Shown: piece after piece, positions 15,704-23,746 of the stretch | Position numbering within the stretch: position 1 is the first letter of the stretch | How the letters are laid out: each line of letters begins with the position of its first letter | DNA from: Neobacillus cucumis | GTDB lineage: Bacteria; Bacillota; Bacilli; Bacillales_B; DSM-18226 | Length of the DNA stretch: 64,000 bases | Assembly: GCF_023715505.1 (NCBI RefSeq) | Contig: NZ_JAMBOH010000005.1 | Span: 62,001 to 126,000 of the forward strand | Direction of reading: 5' to 3' | Notes under the pieces: generated by a model | Database searches by the model: none | What the model saw: the letters and a program-made list of their open reading frames with translations, nothing else | What the model was told of the DNA's origin: nothing | Position numbers and translations under genes: made by a program

Positions 15704-16168
15704 TTATCCTTCTGCCAGCTTACGGTATTTTCCACTAAAATAAATGAGCGGCTCAAAATCTTCGATGTGAATGTCCGTTACCCTGCCAATGAACAAGGTA
15801 TGGTCTCCCTCAATATGTGCAGCAGAAACTTCACAAGCAATTTGTGCAACAGCACCGTCTAAGACGGGAACCTCCCCTAAACGTTCAAACTTTACCTCAT
15901 GATGATTTTTCTGCTGTCCGGCAAAAATCATCGATAAGTCTTGCTGTGAACTACTGAGGATATTAACTGAAAATTTTCCGCTTTGGTTGATTTTTTCAAG
16001 CATCTGAGCTCTTTCAGAAATCGAGACAACCACTAGTTTCGGACTCAGTGATACTGACATAAAGGCATTAGCCGTCATGCCATGTACACTGCCTTCCACT
16101 TCTGTAGCCACTACTGTTACCCCGGTAGCAAATTTGCCCATCGCATTGCGAAATTGACGATCATCCAT
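15704..16168 (-). CDS. Flavin reductase 2 (HpaC/HsaB family)
   Basis: 154 aa and about 74 percent identical to flavin reductase 1 (114 of 154 positions by eye, no gaps), with the same MTANAFMSVSLSPKLVVVSI and GDHTLFIGRV motifs. It starts 15 bp after the small membrane protein gene, behind GGAGGAGTTG, so it appears to be the last gene of the lgt-like/radical SAM operon rather than part of a catabolic unit. It may still serve the monooxygenases, or it may be the electron source for its own operon. Sequence similarity to copy 1 points to a duplication within this locus. Confidence 0.9.
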   Translation of the reverse strand: MDDRQFRNAMGKFATGVTVVATEVEGSVHGMTANAFMSVSLSPKLVVVSISERAQMLEKINQSGKFSVNILSSSQQDLSMIFAGQQKNHHEVKFERLGEVPVLDGAVAQIACEVSAAHIEGDHTLFIGRVTDIHIEDFEPLIYFSGKYRKLAEG

Positions 16169-16183
16169 CCTTACAACTCCTCC

Positions 16184-16471
16184 TCATCCACCTAGATTAG
16201 TAATCATGATTCCAAAGCAGGCTGAAAATAACAATATATTTAGCGCTAAGCCAATTAATGCCCCCTGCCCCATACGAATCTTTCCATTTGTAAAACAGAC
16301 AATTGGAATAACAATCAAAGCAATCGCGGCTAGTAATAGATAAGGAAAAAATATACCTGAGAATACTAGTAAGATCAATAATCCAAGCAAATATATTCCA
16401 ACTGTAATCCCAATCCCCACCCAAAGTTCCTTTAAGGCTCCTTTTGGTTTATTTCCTTGATTTGGATTCAA
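16184..16471 (-). CDS. Small three-helix membrane protein of unknown function
   Basis: 95 aa, not recognised. A short basic N-terminus (GNKPKGALKE) is followed by hydrophobic stretches at about 16-38, 42-60 and 70-92, so three membrane helices are likely. It starts with TTG at 16471, 7 nt after AGGGGG, 11 bp behind the radical SAM gene and 15 bp before flavin reductase 2. Tight packing and the lack of any other promoter argue that it works with the Lgt-like and radical SAM proteins at the membrane, for instance as a subunit or anchor. Confidence 0.75.
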   Translation of the reverse strand: MNPNQGNKPKGALKELWVGIGITVGIYLLGLLILLVFSGIFFPYLLLAAIALIVIPIVCFTNGKIRMGQGALIGLALNILLFSACFGIMITNLGG

Positions 16472-16482
16472 CTAGAGGCCCC

Positions 16483-17907
16483 CTATCTCTCATTTTCAAC
16501 AAAGATTTTCCCTTCGAGTTCCACTTGGATCTTTTTTAATTCCAATTCTTTCTCATCCCGATAAAATAAATTATAGGTATCAAACGGAATAATTCTGCCA
16601 TCAGGGTGTGCAATATGAACACAGGACTTTTTCACAGAACGAACATCAAAGTTGTAGGCGTCTAAAAACTGCATGATTATAACCCGAAACACATTATCAT
16701 AACCAATCTGTCCAGGCATTGACACCTTTGGGAGACAGCATAATAGATCCTGCAGTGATAATGCCGAAGAATCCGGTGAATGATTAAGGGAGAACAATTT
16801 AAAAATCATATTTTTAATATGATCATCCTGTTCAAATACAATCGTATTTCGTTCGCCCTCTAGCAGGATGTTCGGATCTATTAAACCTGTTAATGGAGTA
16901 ACTGTATCGTTTTGTTTTAACGCATATCCCATCGCCAAACAATCGGGGTGGCATGGGACAGGTATGATGTCTTTTGATCCAAATACATTCGACTGGTCAA
17001 TAATCATTTGCCGCACTTCACTTAAAGTTAGACGGTTTGTCGATGGGTCGTACTCTTCCAATCTGCCGGCCGCTTGAATGGGCTGAAACGTAACCCCTCT
17101 CACACATTTCTGTTTCAAGCCGTATTGAATGATTTTTCCAACCTCGTGGTCGTTCAACCCCTTCTTCAGTGTTACCACAAGCGTAGTCGAAATGTTGTAT
17201 TCATTCAAATTCTCGATGGCCCTTTGTCTTACGTCTCTCAGGTCCACACCTCTTAATTCTTCAAGTGCTTCTTTTTCAAAACTATCGAATTGAAGATAGA
17301 TTTCAAATCCAGGCGAATAAGCGGCAAGTCGTTTTACAAACTTTTTATCGGCCGCAATTCGAAGACCATTCGTATTAACCATTATATGCCGGATTGGCCT
17401 TGATTTTGCCAAGTCAAGAATGTCAAAAAACTGTGGATGGATAGTAGGCTCCCCGCCGCTGATTTGAACAATATCCGCATGCCTTTCATTTTTAATGATA
17501 TTATCGAGCATAAATTCAATTTGCTCTAAGCTCCGGAAACTTCCTTTTTGCGGCGAGGATTCTGCATAGCAGATGGGACATTTCAAATTACAGCGTTCCG
17601 TTACTTCTAGGAGCGTTAAACAGCTATGCTGCTCATGATCGGGACATAGGCCGCAATCATATGGACAGCCATACTTAATCGGGGTATTCCAGCGATAGGG
17701 CATTTCAGATGGTTTTATAAACTCTCGGCACCATTTATAATAGGCAACATCTGTTGAAATTAATACTTTCTCTCTTCCATGTTTCATACAATGTTTCACT
17801 AAATATACTTTTTCATTTTCAATGATAACTTTTGCTTCTACTTTTCTTAAACAGGTGGAACAAATACTGTTCGTTAGTTCATAAAATACATAGGGACGGT
17901 TAGGCAT
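16483..17907 (-). CDS. Radical SAM protein with multiple Fe-S sites, Tes/MJ0619-like
   Basis: 474 aa. The N-terminus has C16-x2-C19, C40 and C60, which could hold a rubredoxin-like metal. A second cluster motif C81-x3-C85-x2-C88 and C96 precede the radical SAM motif C106-x3-C110-x2-C113 (CNLKCPIC); GGEPT is at 151-155 and VNTNGL at about 177-182. More cysteines lie in the C-terminal part (PCHPDC, LLCC, SCVHIAHPDG). This is the layout of archaeal tetraether lipid synthase and its relatives, radical SAM enzymes that join or modify lipid chains or methylate. The ATG at 17907 follows AAAAGGAGGG and lies inside the end of the lgt-like gene (8-nt overlap), indicating translational coupling. The family call is strong; the reaction is inference. 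Confidence 0.82.
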   Translation of the reverse strand: MPNRPYVFYELTNSICSTCLRKVEAKVIIENEKVYLVKHCMKHGREKVLISTDVAYYKWCREFIKPSEMPYRWNTPIKYGCPYDCGLCPDHEQHSCLTLLEVTERCNLKCPICYAESSPQKGSFRSLEQIEFMLDNIIKNERHADIVQISGGEPTIHPQFFDILDLAKSRPIRHIMVNTNGLRIAADKKFVKRLAAYSPGFEIYLQFDSFEKEALEELRGVDLRDVRQRAIENLNEYNISTTLVVTLKKGLNDHEVGKIIQYGLKQKCVRGVTFQPIQAAGRLEEYDPSTNRLTLSEVRQMIIDQSNVFGSKDIIPVPCHPDCLAMGYALKQNDTVTPLTGLIDPNILLEGERNTIVFEQDDHIKNMIFKLFSLNHSPDSSALSLQDLLCCLPKVSMPGQIGYDNVFRVIIMQFLDAYNFDVRSVKKSCVHIAHPDGRIIPFDTYNLFYRDEKELELKKIQVELEGKIFVENER

Positions 17908-18643
17908 GGATTTCCCTCCTTTTATCTGATTGTTTTTTTGAGACAAGCCATATGTAATAGAGGATGCCTAGTAAACTAGCAAGTTGGATATTATTAAGTA
18001 TCCAATACGGGTGTGGAGTTGGTTTTATAAAATCAATCATCAAACGGAAAAACAAATAGCCAAGCATAAATAATTGGAACAACAAACCTTCCCAGCCCAG
18101 CTGCTTTCTTTTTAAATAAAATAAAACTACTACAAGTAAAAGTAAGAAGCAGATTTCATAAAGTTGGGTTGGATGCCGTTTCACACCATCCCCAAAATCT
18201 ACTCCTATTTTCCAGGAAGTGGGAACGCCATAAGTATGATCATCTAAACCTGTTAAAAAGCAGCCAATCCTGCCAATCATCATCCCTACTGCTAACGGCA
18301 GGACGAAGTCATCTCCGGTTGAACGAGTCCAGCCAATCAGCTTTTTGGCCGTTTCTACGCCAATCAATCCACCTAATAATCCGCCTACGATGGTCTTTCC
18401 TTCTGCCAGGTAAACAAAATTATTCCAGTTTTCCACTGTCTTTACCGGATCTTCAAACCAATAAAGGACCTTTGAACCTATGGCAGCCCCTAATGTAGAA
18501 CCAACAACTACCCATATGGCCTTATCTAATGGGATTCTTCCCTTATTCCTTGTATAAAGATAAACACGGAACCCGATAAAATAAGCTAACGCTTCAAATA
18601 GCAGATGCGGGTGGATCCCAAAAATATAGAAAGGGAAATGCAC
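17900..18643 (-). CDS. Divergent Lgt-family (prolipoprotein diacylglyceryl transferase-like) membrane protein
   Basis: 247 aa, about seven hydrophobic segments. Lgt landmarks are GRIGCF (124-129) and RHPTQLYE (156-163, the conserved HPxQLYE). It departs from ordinary Lgt: the HGG segment holding the essential histidine reads IVGG here (V86), and the GNFxNxE stretch reads GCFLTGLDD. So it is probably not the housekeeping Lgt, and its acceptor or lipid donor may differ. GTG at 18643 is taken as the start, 7 nt after GGAGG; the upstream TTG at 18661 overlaps that site. It is first in the operon with the radical SAM gene, whose ribosome site is inside its last codons. Confidence 0.82.
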   Translation of the reverse strand: MHFPFYIFGIHPHLLFEALAYFIGFRVYLYTRNKGRIPLDKAIWVVVGSTLGAAIGSKVLYWFEDPVKTVENWNNFVYLAEGKTIVGGLLGGLIGVETAKKLIGWTRSTGDDFVLPLAVGMMIGRIGCFLTGLDDHTYGVPTSWKIGVDFGDGVKRHPTQLYEICFLLLLVVVLFYLKRKQLGWEGLLFQLFMLGYLFFRLMIDFIKPTPHPYWILNNIQLASLLGILYYIWLVSKKQSDKRREIHA

Positions 18644-18674
18644 CAATATCCCTCCTTCCAATAAATGCAGGTCT

Positions 18675-18703
18675 ATTCTATATTATCAGAAAATTCAGCC
18701 CAA
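18675..18703 (-). promoter_or_regulatory. Candidate sigma-A promoter of the lgt-like operon
   Basis: Minus strand TTGGGC (18698-18703), 17 bp, TAGAAT (18675-18680), also with TGATAATAT overlapping. It sits in the 65-bp gap after the kinase-like gene, 32 bp before the GTG start. Confidence 0.45.
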
Positions 18704-18708
18704 CAGTT

Positions 18709-19362
18709 TTATTTTTCCAATTTTCTTTTTACTTTCCTGTATATTCGATAGCCTTTACGGATACCGTCTACAACAGGAAAAGGAATCGGGGGATGATATC
18801 TAAATAGAAAAGGCCGATAAATTTTGTGATAAGCTTTTTTCAAATCATCCCACTTTCGGCAATAACCCGGTTTATAGAAATCAGATACGTCCACAATATA
18901 GCCTCTTCCTTTAAACATGACGACGTTTTTTCCATGTACATCAAAGGGATTTAAACCAACTGATCGGGCATATTCCAAGCCACGGTCGATATCCTCAATT
19001 ACAACCTTAGGGATTTGAACTCCCTTTATCACTGCGTTAAATAATGTAATGCCTTCGAGTTTTTTTAAAATCAAATAATTTTCTCCATATGCATAGAGCC
19101 TGGAAAAGGATTCATGGTTTCCTAGTTTTTTATATACTTCAATTTCCTTTACTAGCTCCTCATGATTACGCCCATACACTTTTACGACCAATTCAGGGTA
19201 AGACTCATGTAAAAAAACCCCTGCATAATTGCCACAGCCAATCGTCCTCCAGGAATGGGAGCGGTTCTCTACAATGATTGGATCAAATGGACTTAAGACC
19301 GATAAGTTTACGTAGGGCAGTAATTCAGTTTCAATTAATTTTACATACTCATTTATATTCAT
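18709..19362 (-). CDS. Small serine/threonine protein kinase-like protein (YrzF-like)
   Basis: 217 aa, a minimal eukaryotic-like kinase fold. A glycine-rich loop IGCGNYAGVF (about 42-51), a VVKVY lysine (K61) and E73 for the salt bridge are visible. The catalytic loop reads NPFDVHGKNVV with H-G-K-N in place of HRDxxxxN, and VDVSDF stands for DFG. This resembles Bacillus YrzF/YbdM and RIO-type small kinases. It has no membrane or ligand domain, and the C-terminus is very basic. It starts at ATG after AGAAGGTG. It is upstream of the lgt-like operon but separated by a promoter; a functional link is not shown. Confidence 0.8.
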   Translation of the reverse strand: MNINEYVKLIETELLPYVNLSVLSPFDPIIVENRSHSWRTIGCGNYAGVFLHESYPELVVKVYGRNHEELVKEIEVYKKLGNHESFSRLYAYGENYLILKKLEGITLFNAVIKGVQIPKVVIEDIDRGLEYARSVGLNPFDVHGKNVVMFKGRGYIVDVSDFYKPGYCRKWDDLKKAYHKIYRPFLFRYHPPIPFPVVDGIRKGYRIYRKVKRKLEK

Positions 19363-19535
19363 AAATACACCTTCTAAAAAAATTTGTACACCTGTAAAAA
19401 AAGACTCTTAGTCTGAATTCTATCAAATATTTTTCTTAATTCTAGATATTTCTTTTTGACCAATATACAATAAAAGAAATAATTGCTCTGAACTGCTATT
19501 CTAAAATGAAATGGTGAAAATAAAGAGGTGTGTCG

Positions 19536-20087
19536 ATGACTTTTCCGAATTTAGAAACCAAAAGATTAAAATTAATTGAACTGACCCATCAACATATGAA
19601 TGCGGTTTATGAGATACTATCATTAGATGAAGTGACCCGTTTTTATGGAACCAGCAGCTTTACATTACAAGCAGAAGCCACTCGTCTAATTGATATTTAT
19701 TACAAAAACTATATTGATAAGCGGGGGATTCGCTGGGGGATCAAGTTAAAGGAAAATCAACGAATTATTGGTACCGTTGGTTTAAACATGTTAAATCTTA
19801 AAAATAAACGAGCTGAAATCGGGTATGAATTACACCCTTATTTTTGGAGAAAAGGATTTGCTACAGAGGCTTTAAGTGAGGTACTAAAGTTTAGTTTTAA
19901 ACAGCTGGGTTTACATCGCATGGGTGCAGTTGTTTACCCAGAAAATGAGGCATCGCTAGCATTACTTGATAAATTAGGTTTTACAAACGAAGGGTTACTG
20001 CGTGGCTATATGTACCAGGATGAGCAGTTCCATGATACGTTTATGTTGTCTTTATTAAAATTAGAATGGGAAAAAAGCCAGGAATAA
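19536..20087 (+). CDS. GNAT N-acetyltransferase, RimJ/RimL type
   Basis: 183 aa and the only plus-strand gene in the window. The GNAT fold is clear: TKRLKLIELT at the N-terminus, IIGTVGLNML, then motif A (AEIGYELHPYFWRKGFATEAL, with the acetyl-CoA loop) and HRMGAVVYPENEASLALLDKLGF. Relatives acetylate ribosomal-protein N-termini or small amines; the target here is unknown. ATG at 19536 is chosen over GTG at 19530, since GAGG is 7 nt from the ATG. It is divergent from the kinase-like gene and convergent with the 66-aa gene, with which it shares a terminator. Confidence 0.9.
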   Translation: MTFPNLETKRLKLIELTHQHMNAVYEILSLDEVTRFYGTSSFTLQAEATRLIDIYYKNYIDKRGIRWGIKLKENQRIIGTVGLNMLNLKNKRAEIGYELHPYFWRKGFATEALSEVLKFSFKQLGLHRMGAVVYPENEASLALLDKLGFTNEGLLRGYMYQDEQFHDTFMLSLLKLEWEKSQE

Positions 20088-20102
20088 TCCTTGGCTTTTT
20101 AT
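20073..20102. terminator. Bidirectional terminator between acetyltransferase and 66-aa gene
   Basis: AAAAAAGCCAGG-AATAAT-CCTTGGCTTTTT: a stem flanked by A-run and T-run, so it can stop transcription from both sides. It overlaps both stop codons. Confidence 0.85.
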
Positions 20103-20299
20103 TCTTCAAAGTAATTCTTAACAGCTTTTGGATTTTTTACATCCCCATCTTGATAATAAGGATTATTTTCAATCCCATCCTTCGGGTCAAGATTTGTTTT
20201 GATCACGATCATTGGCGTTGGTGTGCTTTCAAGTATGATCCGATCATTTAATTGATCAAAATCAGGCATTTTTTTATTTCCAGGTTGTTGCGGCTCCAT
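20099..20299 (-). CDS. Small hypothetical protein, 66 aa
   Basis: Not recognised. It is Pro/Asn/Asp-rich, has no membrane segment, and ends in KAVKNYFEE. It is judged real because ATG at 20299 follows a full AGGAGGTG site and the gene ends in the shared terminator. It lies immediately downstream of cotE on the same strand, but after the cotE terminator. A spore or coat-associated role is possible from location only. Confidence 0.6.
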   Translation of the reverse strand: MEPQQPGNKKMPDFDQLNDRIILESTPTPMIVIKTNLDPKDGIENNPYYQDGDVKNPKAVKNYFEE

Positions 20300-20412
20300 A
20301 TTAGCACCTCCTAGAATCTAGCATGCCCTGAGTTTTTTAGGTATCATTCATTAAAAGCACATTTATTGGCAGTAATTCTAAATATAAAAATACATCATAT
20401 AATCATAAGAAA

Positions 20413-20444
20413 AGAAAAAAACTAGGAAGTATTACCTTCCTAGT
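20413..20444 (-). terminator. cotE terminator
   Basis: Minus strand ACTAGGAAG-GTAATA-CTTCCTAGT followed by TTTTTTTC: a 9-bp perfect stem just after the cotE stop. Confidence 0.9.
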
Positions 20445-20448
20445 ATCT

Positions 20449-20994
20449 TTATTCTTCTTCCCCGCCGACTAAGAAATCTGGGTTTAATTCCTCAAACTCT
20501 TCGTCATCTACGTCTAATCCCCAATCATCGTCATGGTCTTTGCAGGCTTCATGGCTTACTTTGACACAAATCTTTGTTTCACCAATTATTTCTACAAGGA
20601 ATTCCCTTTCGACATGGACGATGATGCGGTTACCATTAGGGGAGATGACAGCTTCACAGCAGTTAGGCTGCTGCAGCACTCGAGCACTAATTTCATTGTC
20701 ATCGAGGCAATCATGGTCACGATACTTTAACTTAATGACATCTGTGTACTGAACACGTTCAGTCACCACTTCTGTTTTGGTATTATCATTAAATGAGTAC
20801 CAAACGTTGATATCATACGAGCCGTGTATCTCTACCGTTTTGCCAACTTTTTTCGCATTGTATTTATGGTTGATGATCCAACAGCCAAGAATACTTGTTG
20901 GATTATGCGCCGGGCTAATCGTATGATTGGACTGGGTGAATTTACGTCCTTTCGCTACTACGGCCTTCGTAATTATCTCTCTATATTCTCCCAT
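20449..20994 (-). CDS. cotE: Spore coat morphogenetic protein CotE
   Basis: 181 aa, matching CotE throughout: [19 protein letters not shown] at the N-terminus, [34 protein letters not shown] and VLQQPNC. The acidic tail ends DFLVGGEEE. CotE is made in the mother cell and directs outer coat assembly on the forespore. ATG at 20994 is used because GGAGGG lies 10 nt upstream and the protein then begins like known CotE; codons before it encode nothing conserved. A sigma-K/sigma-E-like promoter lies about 30 bp upstream. mutS/mutL, which usually follow cotE in Bacillus, are not found here. Confidence 0.97.
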   Translation of the reverse strand: MGEYREIITKAVVAKGRKFTQSNHTISPAHNPTSILGCWIINHKYNAKKVGKTVEIHGSYDINVWYSFNDNTKTEVVTERVQYTDVIKLKYRDHDCLDDNEISARVLQQPNCCEAVISPNGNRIIVHVEREFLVEIIGETKICVKVSHEACKDHDDDWGLDVDDEEFEELNPDFLVGGEEE

Positions 20995-21193
20995 TTCGCG
21001 CGAACCCTCCTCATTCATTTTCATTTCATCGTATGCTGATATATAGACTAGTGTGATATATATTTTTGTGATTACTGGTTAAAAGTTTAGTCATGCTTCA
21101 TTTTATGCGGGATTTATAGGTGTGTGCCTTTCATGCCTGTACTTTAACAGGAAGGTGATCGTGTTTATTTTTCGAGGAAAAATAATCGAGGGA
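20995..21193. other. cotE upstream region
   Basis: AT-rich leader and promoter region of cotE. The palindrome TTCGCGCGAA (20995-21004) lies between the ribosome site and the start codon. Apart from the promoter at 21027-21055 I see no gene or structure. Confidence 0.5.
21027..21055 (-). promoter_or_regulatory. Sigma-K/sigma-E-like promoter of cotE
   Basis: Minus strand CACA (21052-21055), 16 bp, CATACGATG (21027-21035). It matches the sigma-K pattern mACm-N16-CATAnnnTA except the last base, and CATACGAT is also close to the sigma-E -10. cotE is known to use both factors in B. subtilis. Confidence 0.5.
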
Positions 21194-21236
21194 CAAAAAG
21201 AAAACCAGACTTCATTTAGAAGCCTGGTTTTCTTTT
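21194..21236 (-). terminator. miaB-ricA operon terminator
   Basis: Minus strand AGAAAACCAGGCTTC and GAAGTCTGGTTTTCT form a long stem with a short loop, followed by TTTTTG. The dispersed repeat copy B lies between this and the ricA stop codon. Confidence 0.85.
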
Positions 21237-21260
21237 TGAGAAATTATAAAAGTTTTTGAC

Positions 21261-21464
21261 TTTGAGAATTGTCTAGCTTCAGCGCCTAGCCCCTCGATGG
21301 TCTACAGCCAACAAAAAGCAACCCATCGGCCGGCTCGTCTTATGCTTGGCTACAGAAAGCTATTGCTTTCTGTACGCATTAAGGGCGACTAGTCTCTGGC
21401 CCTGCTTTCGCTGGCCAGTCGACAAGTCGCCCTATATCGGGGCTGACCAAGGCGCTTCAAGCTT
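21261..21464. repeat. Dispersed palindromic repeat, copy B
   Basis: Reverse orientation to copy A. Begins TTTGAGAATTGTCTAGCTTC and ends AAGGCGCTTCAAGCTT. It is the longest copy and contains an extra hairpin (ACAGAAAGC...GCTTTCTGT) plus a GACTAG/GGCCAG-rich arm. It lies in the 3' untranslated region of ricA. Confidence 0.75.
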
Positions 21465-21467
21465 ATC

Positions 21468-21923
21468 TTAATGCTCGTGATCGCAGTCACCATGATTATC
21501 ACAGGCTCCGCCGCCATTTTTCAAGCTAGCGCCTGTTTCCCCTAATAATACGTCTCCACCTGTTGAAAGGATGATTTCATCAGTTACCGTATTTGATATT
21601 GTGGAAGCAATCAATTGAAGTAGTTCATTGACATCTACTTGAGATTGTTTGAAATCCTGAACCACTGGAATTTCATCTAATTCCTTTTCGATTGAAGCAA
21701 TTTTGTCTTCGACTTTCTTCAATGCTTCCGATTTACCATAATGTTGTAAGTTCACAGCCTGTTTTTGCAGCCCTTTAATATCAGAAATTAAGGTTTTAAC
21801 CTTTTGATTATCGTGAATATGAGCTTCTGCTCGTTTAAAAAAATCTACTTCGTCTGTGTCCGCAATCATTCGAGCAAGTTCTGCTGCACGAGCGACGATA
21901 TCGTCCTTTGTATACTTCGCCAC
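21468..21923 (-). CDS. ricA: RicA (YmcA), RNase Y-specificity and sporulation/biofilm factor
   Basis: 151 aa, YlbF/YmcA family, mostly helical. With RicF and RicT it forms a complex that carries Fe-S clusters, binds RNase Y and is needed for biofilm, competence and sporulation. The C-terminal tail (ACDNHGDCDHEH) is Cys/His-rich and may hold ligands. GTG start at 21923 follows GAGGTG by 7 nt and lies one base after the miaB stop, so the two genes are translationally linked. RNase Y itself is encoded 6.5 kb away in this window. Confidence 0.93.
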   Translation of the reverse strand: MAKYTKDDIVARAAELARMIADTDEVDFFKRAEAHIHDNQKVKTLISDIKGLQKQAVNLQHYGKSEALKKVEDKIASIEKELDEIPVVQDFKQSQVDVNELLQLIASTISNTVTDEIILSTGGDVLLGETGASLKNGGGACDNHGDCDHEH

Positions 21924-21924
21924 T

Positions 21925-23469
21925 TTATTTCACCTCAACTGGTTCTAATTCTTCCACCATTTCTCCATTTAATGACCATGTTTTTGCATCTGTAATCTTT
22001 ACTTTAATAATTTTTCCAATAGCTGATTTTGGTGCGATGACGTTTACAAGCTTGCTTCTAGTCGTATAACCAGCAAGGACGTCCGGATTGTTCTTGCTTT
22101 CACCTTCAATCAGTACATCAAGGGTTTGACCCACATGCTTTTTCATTGCTTCTAACGAAAGCTCATTCACCAAATTGTTTAAGCGTTGAAGCCGTTCTTT
22201 CTTCACTTCGATTGGAACATTATCCTCCATTTTTGCAGCTGGTGTCCCTTCACGTGGTGAATAAATAAAGGTATACGCTAGTTCATACCCTACTTCTCGG
22301 TAAAGAGATAAGGTTTCTTCAAACTGCTCGTCTGTCTCATTAGGATAGCCCACAATGATATCGGTTGTAAGAGCAACATTTGGGATGGCCGCCTTAATTT
22401 TTCTAACTAGCTCTAAATATTGTTCTCTTGTATATTTACGAGCCATAATTTTTAAGACATCTGTTGAGCCTGACTGAACTGGCAAATGAATATGATCCAT
22501 TAAGTTGCCGCCTTTGGCAAGAACCTCAATTAAGCGGTCGTCAAAGTCTCGTGGATGGCTTGTGGTAAAACGAATTCTCGGAATATCGATTTTACGTAAT
22601 TCATCCATAAGGTCTCCTAAACCATAGTTCAATCCTTCTAAATCTTTTCCATACGCATTAACGTTTTGACCTAGTAAGGTAACTTCCTGGTAGCCTTGTG
22701 CTGCTAAATGGCGCACTTCTTGGATAATCTCCTCAGGGCGGCGGCTTCGTTCTTTACCACGTGTATATGGAACGATACAATAGGTACAGAATTTATCACA
22801 ACCGTACATAATATTAACCCATGCTTTGATTTTTCCACGACGGACCTTAGGAAGGTTTTCGATAACGTCGCCTTCTTTTGACCATACCTCGACTACCATT
22901 TCTTTCGACATGTAGGCTTCATGCAAAATATTGGGAAGACGGTGGATATTGTGTGTTCCAAAAATCATATCTACATGGTGATAGGTTTTTAGAATTTTTT
23001 TAACAACCGATTCTTCTTGTGACATACAACCGCAAACACCTATAAGTAAATCTGGTTTTTCCATTTTAAGAGCTTTTAAATGACCAAGCTCACCAAAAAC
23101 CTTGTTCTCGGCATTTTCACGAATCGCACATGTGTTTAGAAGAATGACATTCGCATCCTCTGTACTGTCTGTGGGTTCATAGCCTAATGCTAGGAATATT
23201 CCGGCCATTACCTCGGTGTCATGCTCATTCATTTGGCATCCATACGTACGGATGTAAAACTTACGGCCTTTACCCATTCCCCGAAACTCTTCAGGTATTG
23301 CAAAGTCATTATGATACTTTACTTCTTCTTTACCACGTTTTTTCGCATCTTTTAATGAAGGCGCCGTAATGACTTGTTCGAAGTATTTGCTGTAATCCTT
23401 GGCGGATTTTTTGTCCGAAGAATTATCAGCTGCTACTTGCTGGCCTTCTAATCTTTGTTTTTCATTCAT
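21925..23469 (-). CDS. miaB: tRNA (2-methylthio-N6-isopentenyladenosine-37) methylthiotransferase MiaB
   Basis: 514 aa, usual length for Bacillus. Order: a Bacillus-type N-terminal extension, UPF0004 domain from [14 protein letters not shown] with three cluster cysteines (C in YGCQMN, NTCAIR and CGCMSQ), the radical SAM motif CDKFCTYC, and a C-terminal TRAM domain. It adds a methylthio group to i6A37 of tRNAs using two 4Fe-4S clusters. ATG at 23469 follows AAAGGGG by 9 nt. It is first gene of the miaB-ricA unit. Confidence 0.97.
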   Translation of the reverse strand: MNEKQRLEGQQVAADNSSDKKSAKDYSKYFEQVITAPSLKDAKKRGKEEVKYHNDFAIPEEFRGMGKGRKFYIRTYGCQMNEHDTEVMAGIFLALGYEPTDSTEDANVILLNTCAIRENAENKVFGELGHLKALKMEKPDLLIGVCGCMSQEESVVKKILKTYHHVDMIFGTHNIHRLPNILHEAYMSKEMVVEVWSKEGDVIENLPKVRRGKIKAWVNIMYGCDKFCTYCIVPYTRGKERSRRPEEIIQEVRHLAAQGYQEVTLLGQNVNAYGKDLEGLNYGLGDLMDELRKIDIPRIRFTTSHPRDFDDRLIEVLAKGGNLMDHIHLPVQSGSTDVLKIMARKYTREQYLELVRKIKAAIPNVALTTDIIVGYPNETDEQFEETLSLYREVGYELAYTFIYSPREGTPAAKMEDNVPIEVKKERLQRLNNLVNELSLEAMKKHVGQTLDVLIEGESKNNPDVLAGYTTRSKLVNVIAPKSAIGKIIKVKITDAKTWSLNGEMVEELEPVEVK

Positions 23470-23570
23470 TGTTCATAACCCCTTTCTTTAAAAATAATCT
23501 CGAAATGTCTATTAATTTGCCAATTGTTATTTATTACCTGTGCTCAATATAAAAGTCCGCACATTATTAT

Positions 23571-23599
23571 AGTATAAGGGTTTACATGTCTGAAAACAA
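23571..23599 (-). promoter_or_regulatory. Sigma-A promoter of miaB
   Basis: Minus strand TTGTTT (23594-23599), 17 bp, TATACT (23571-23576), about 100 bp before the start codon. Confidence 0.6.
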
Positions 23600-23702
23600 T
23601 AGAAATCCCTGTCAACACACATGTTATCCTGGTAAAGAATGCATAAAAAATATTATTGAATAGATTTTTCCGAAATAAGCGATTGTCCCATATTAGAAGT
23701 CG

Positions 23703-23733
23703 TAAAAAACCCGTGGATTAGACATCCACGGGT
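23703..23733 (-). terminator. korAB terminator
   Basis: Minus strand ACCCGTGGAT-GTCTA-ATCCACGGGT followed by TTTTTA, a 10-bp stem just past the korB stop. Confidence 0.92.
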
Positions 23734-23746
23734 CAGTTTACATACA

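Noticed and set aside
15568..15756. 62-codon frame overlapping the flavin reductase 2 end
   Set aside because: It crosses the operon terminator and overlaps the reductase in another frame.
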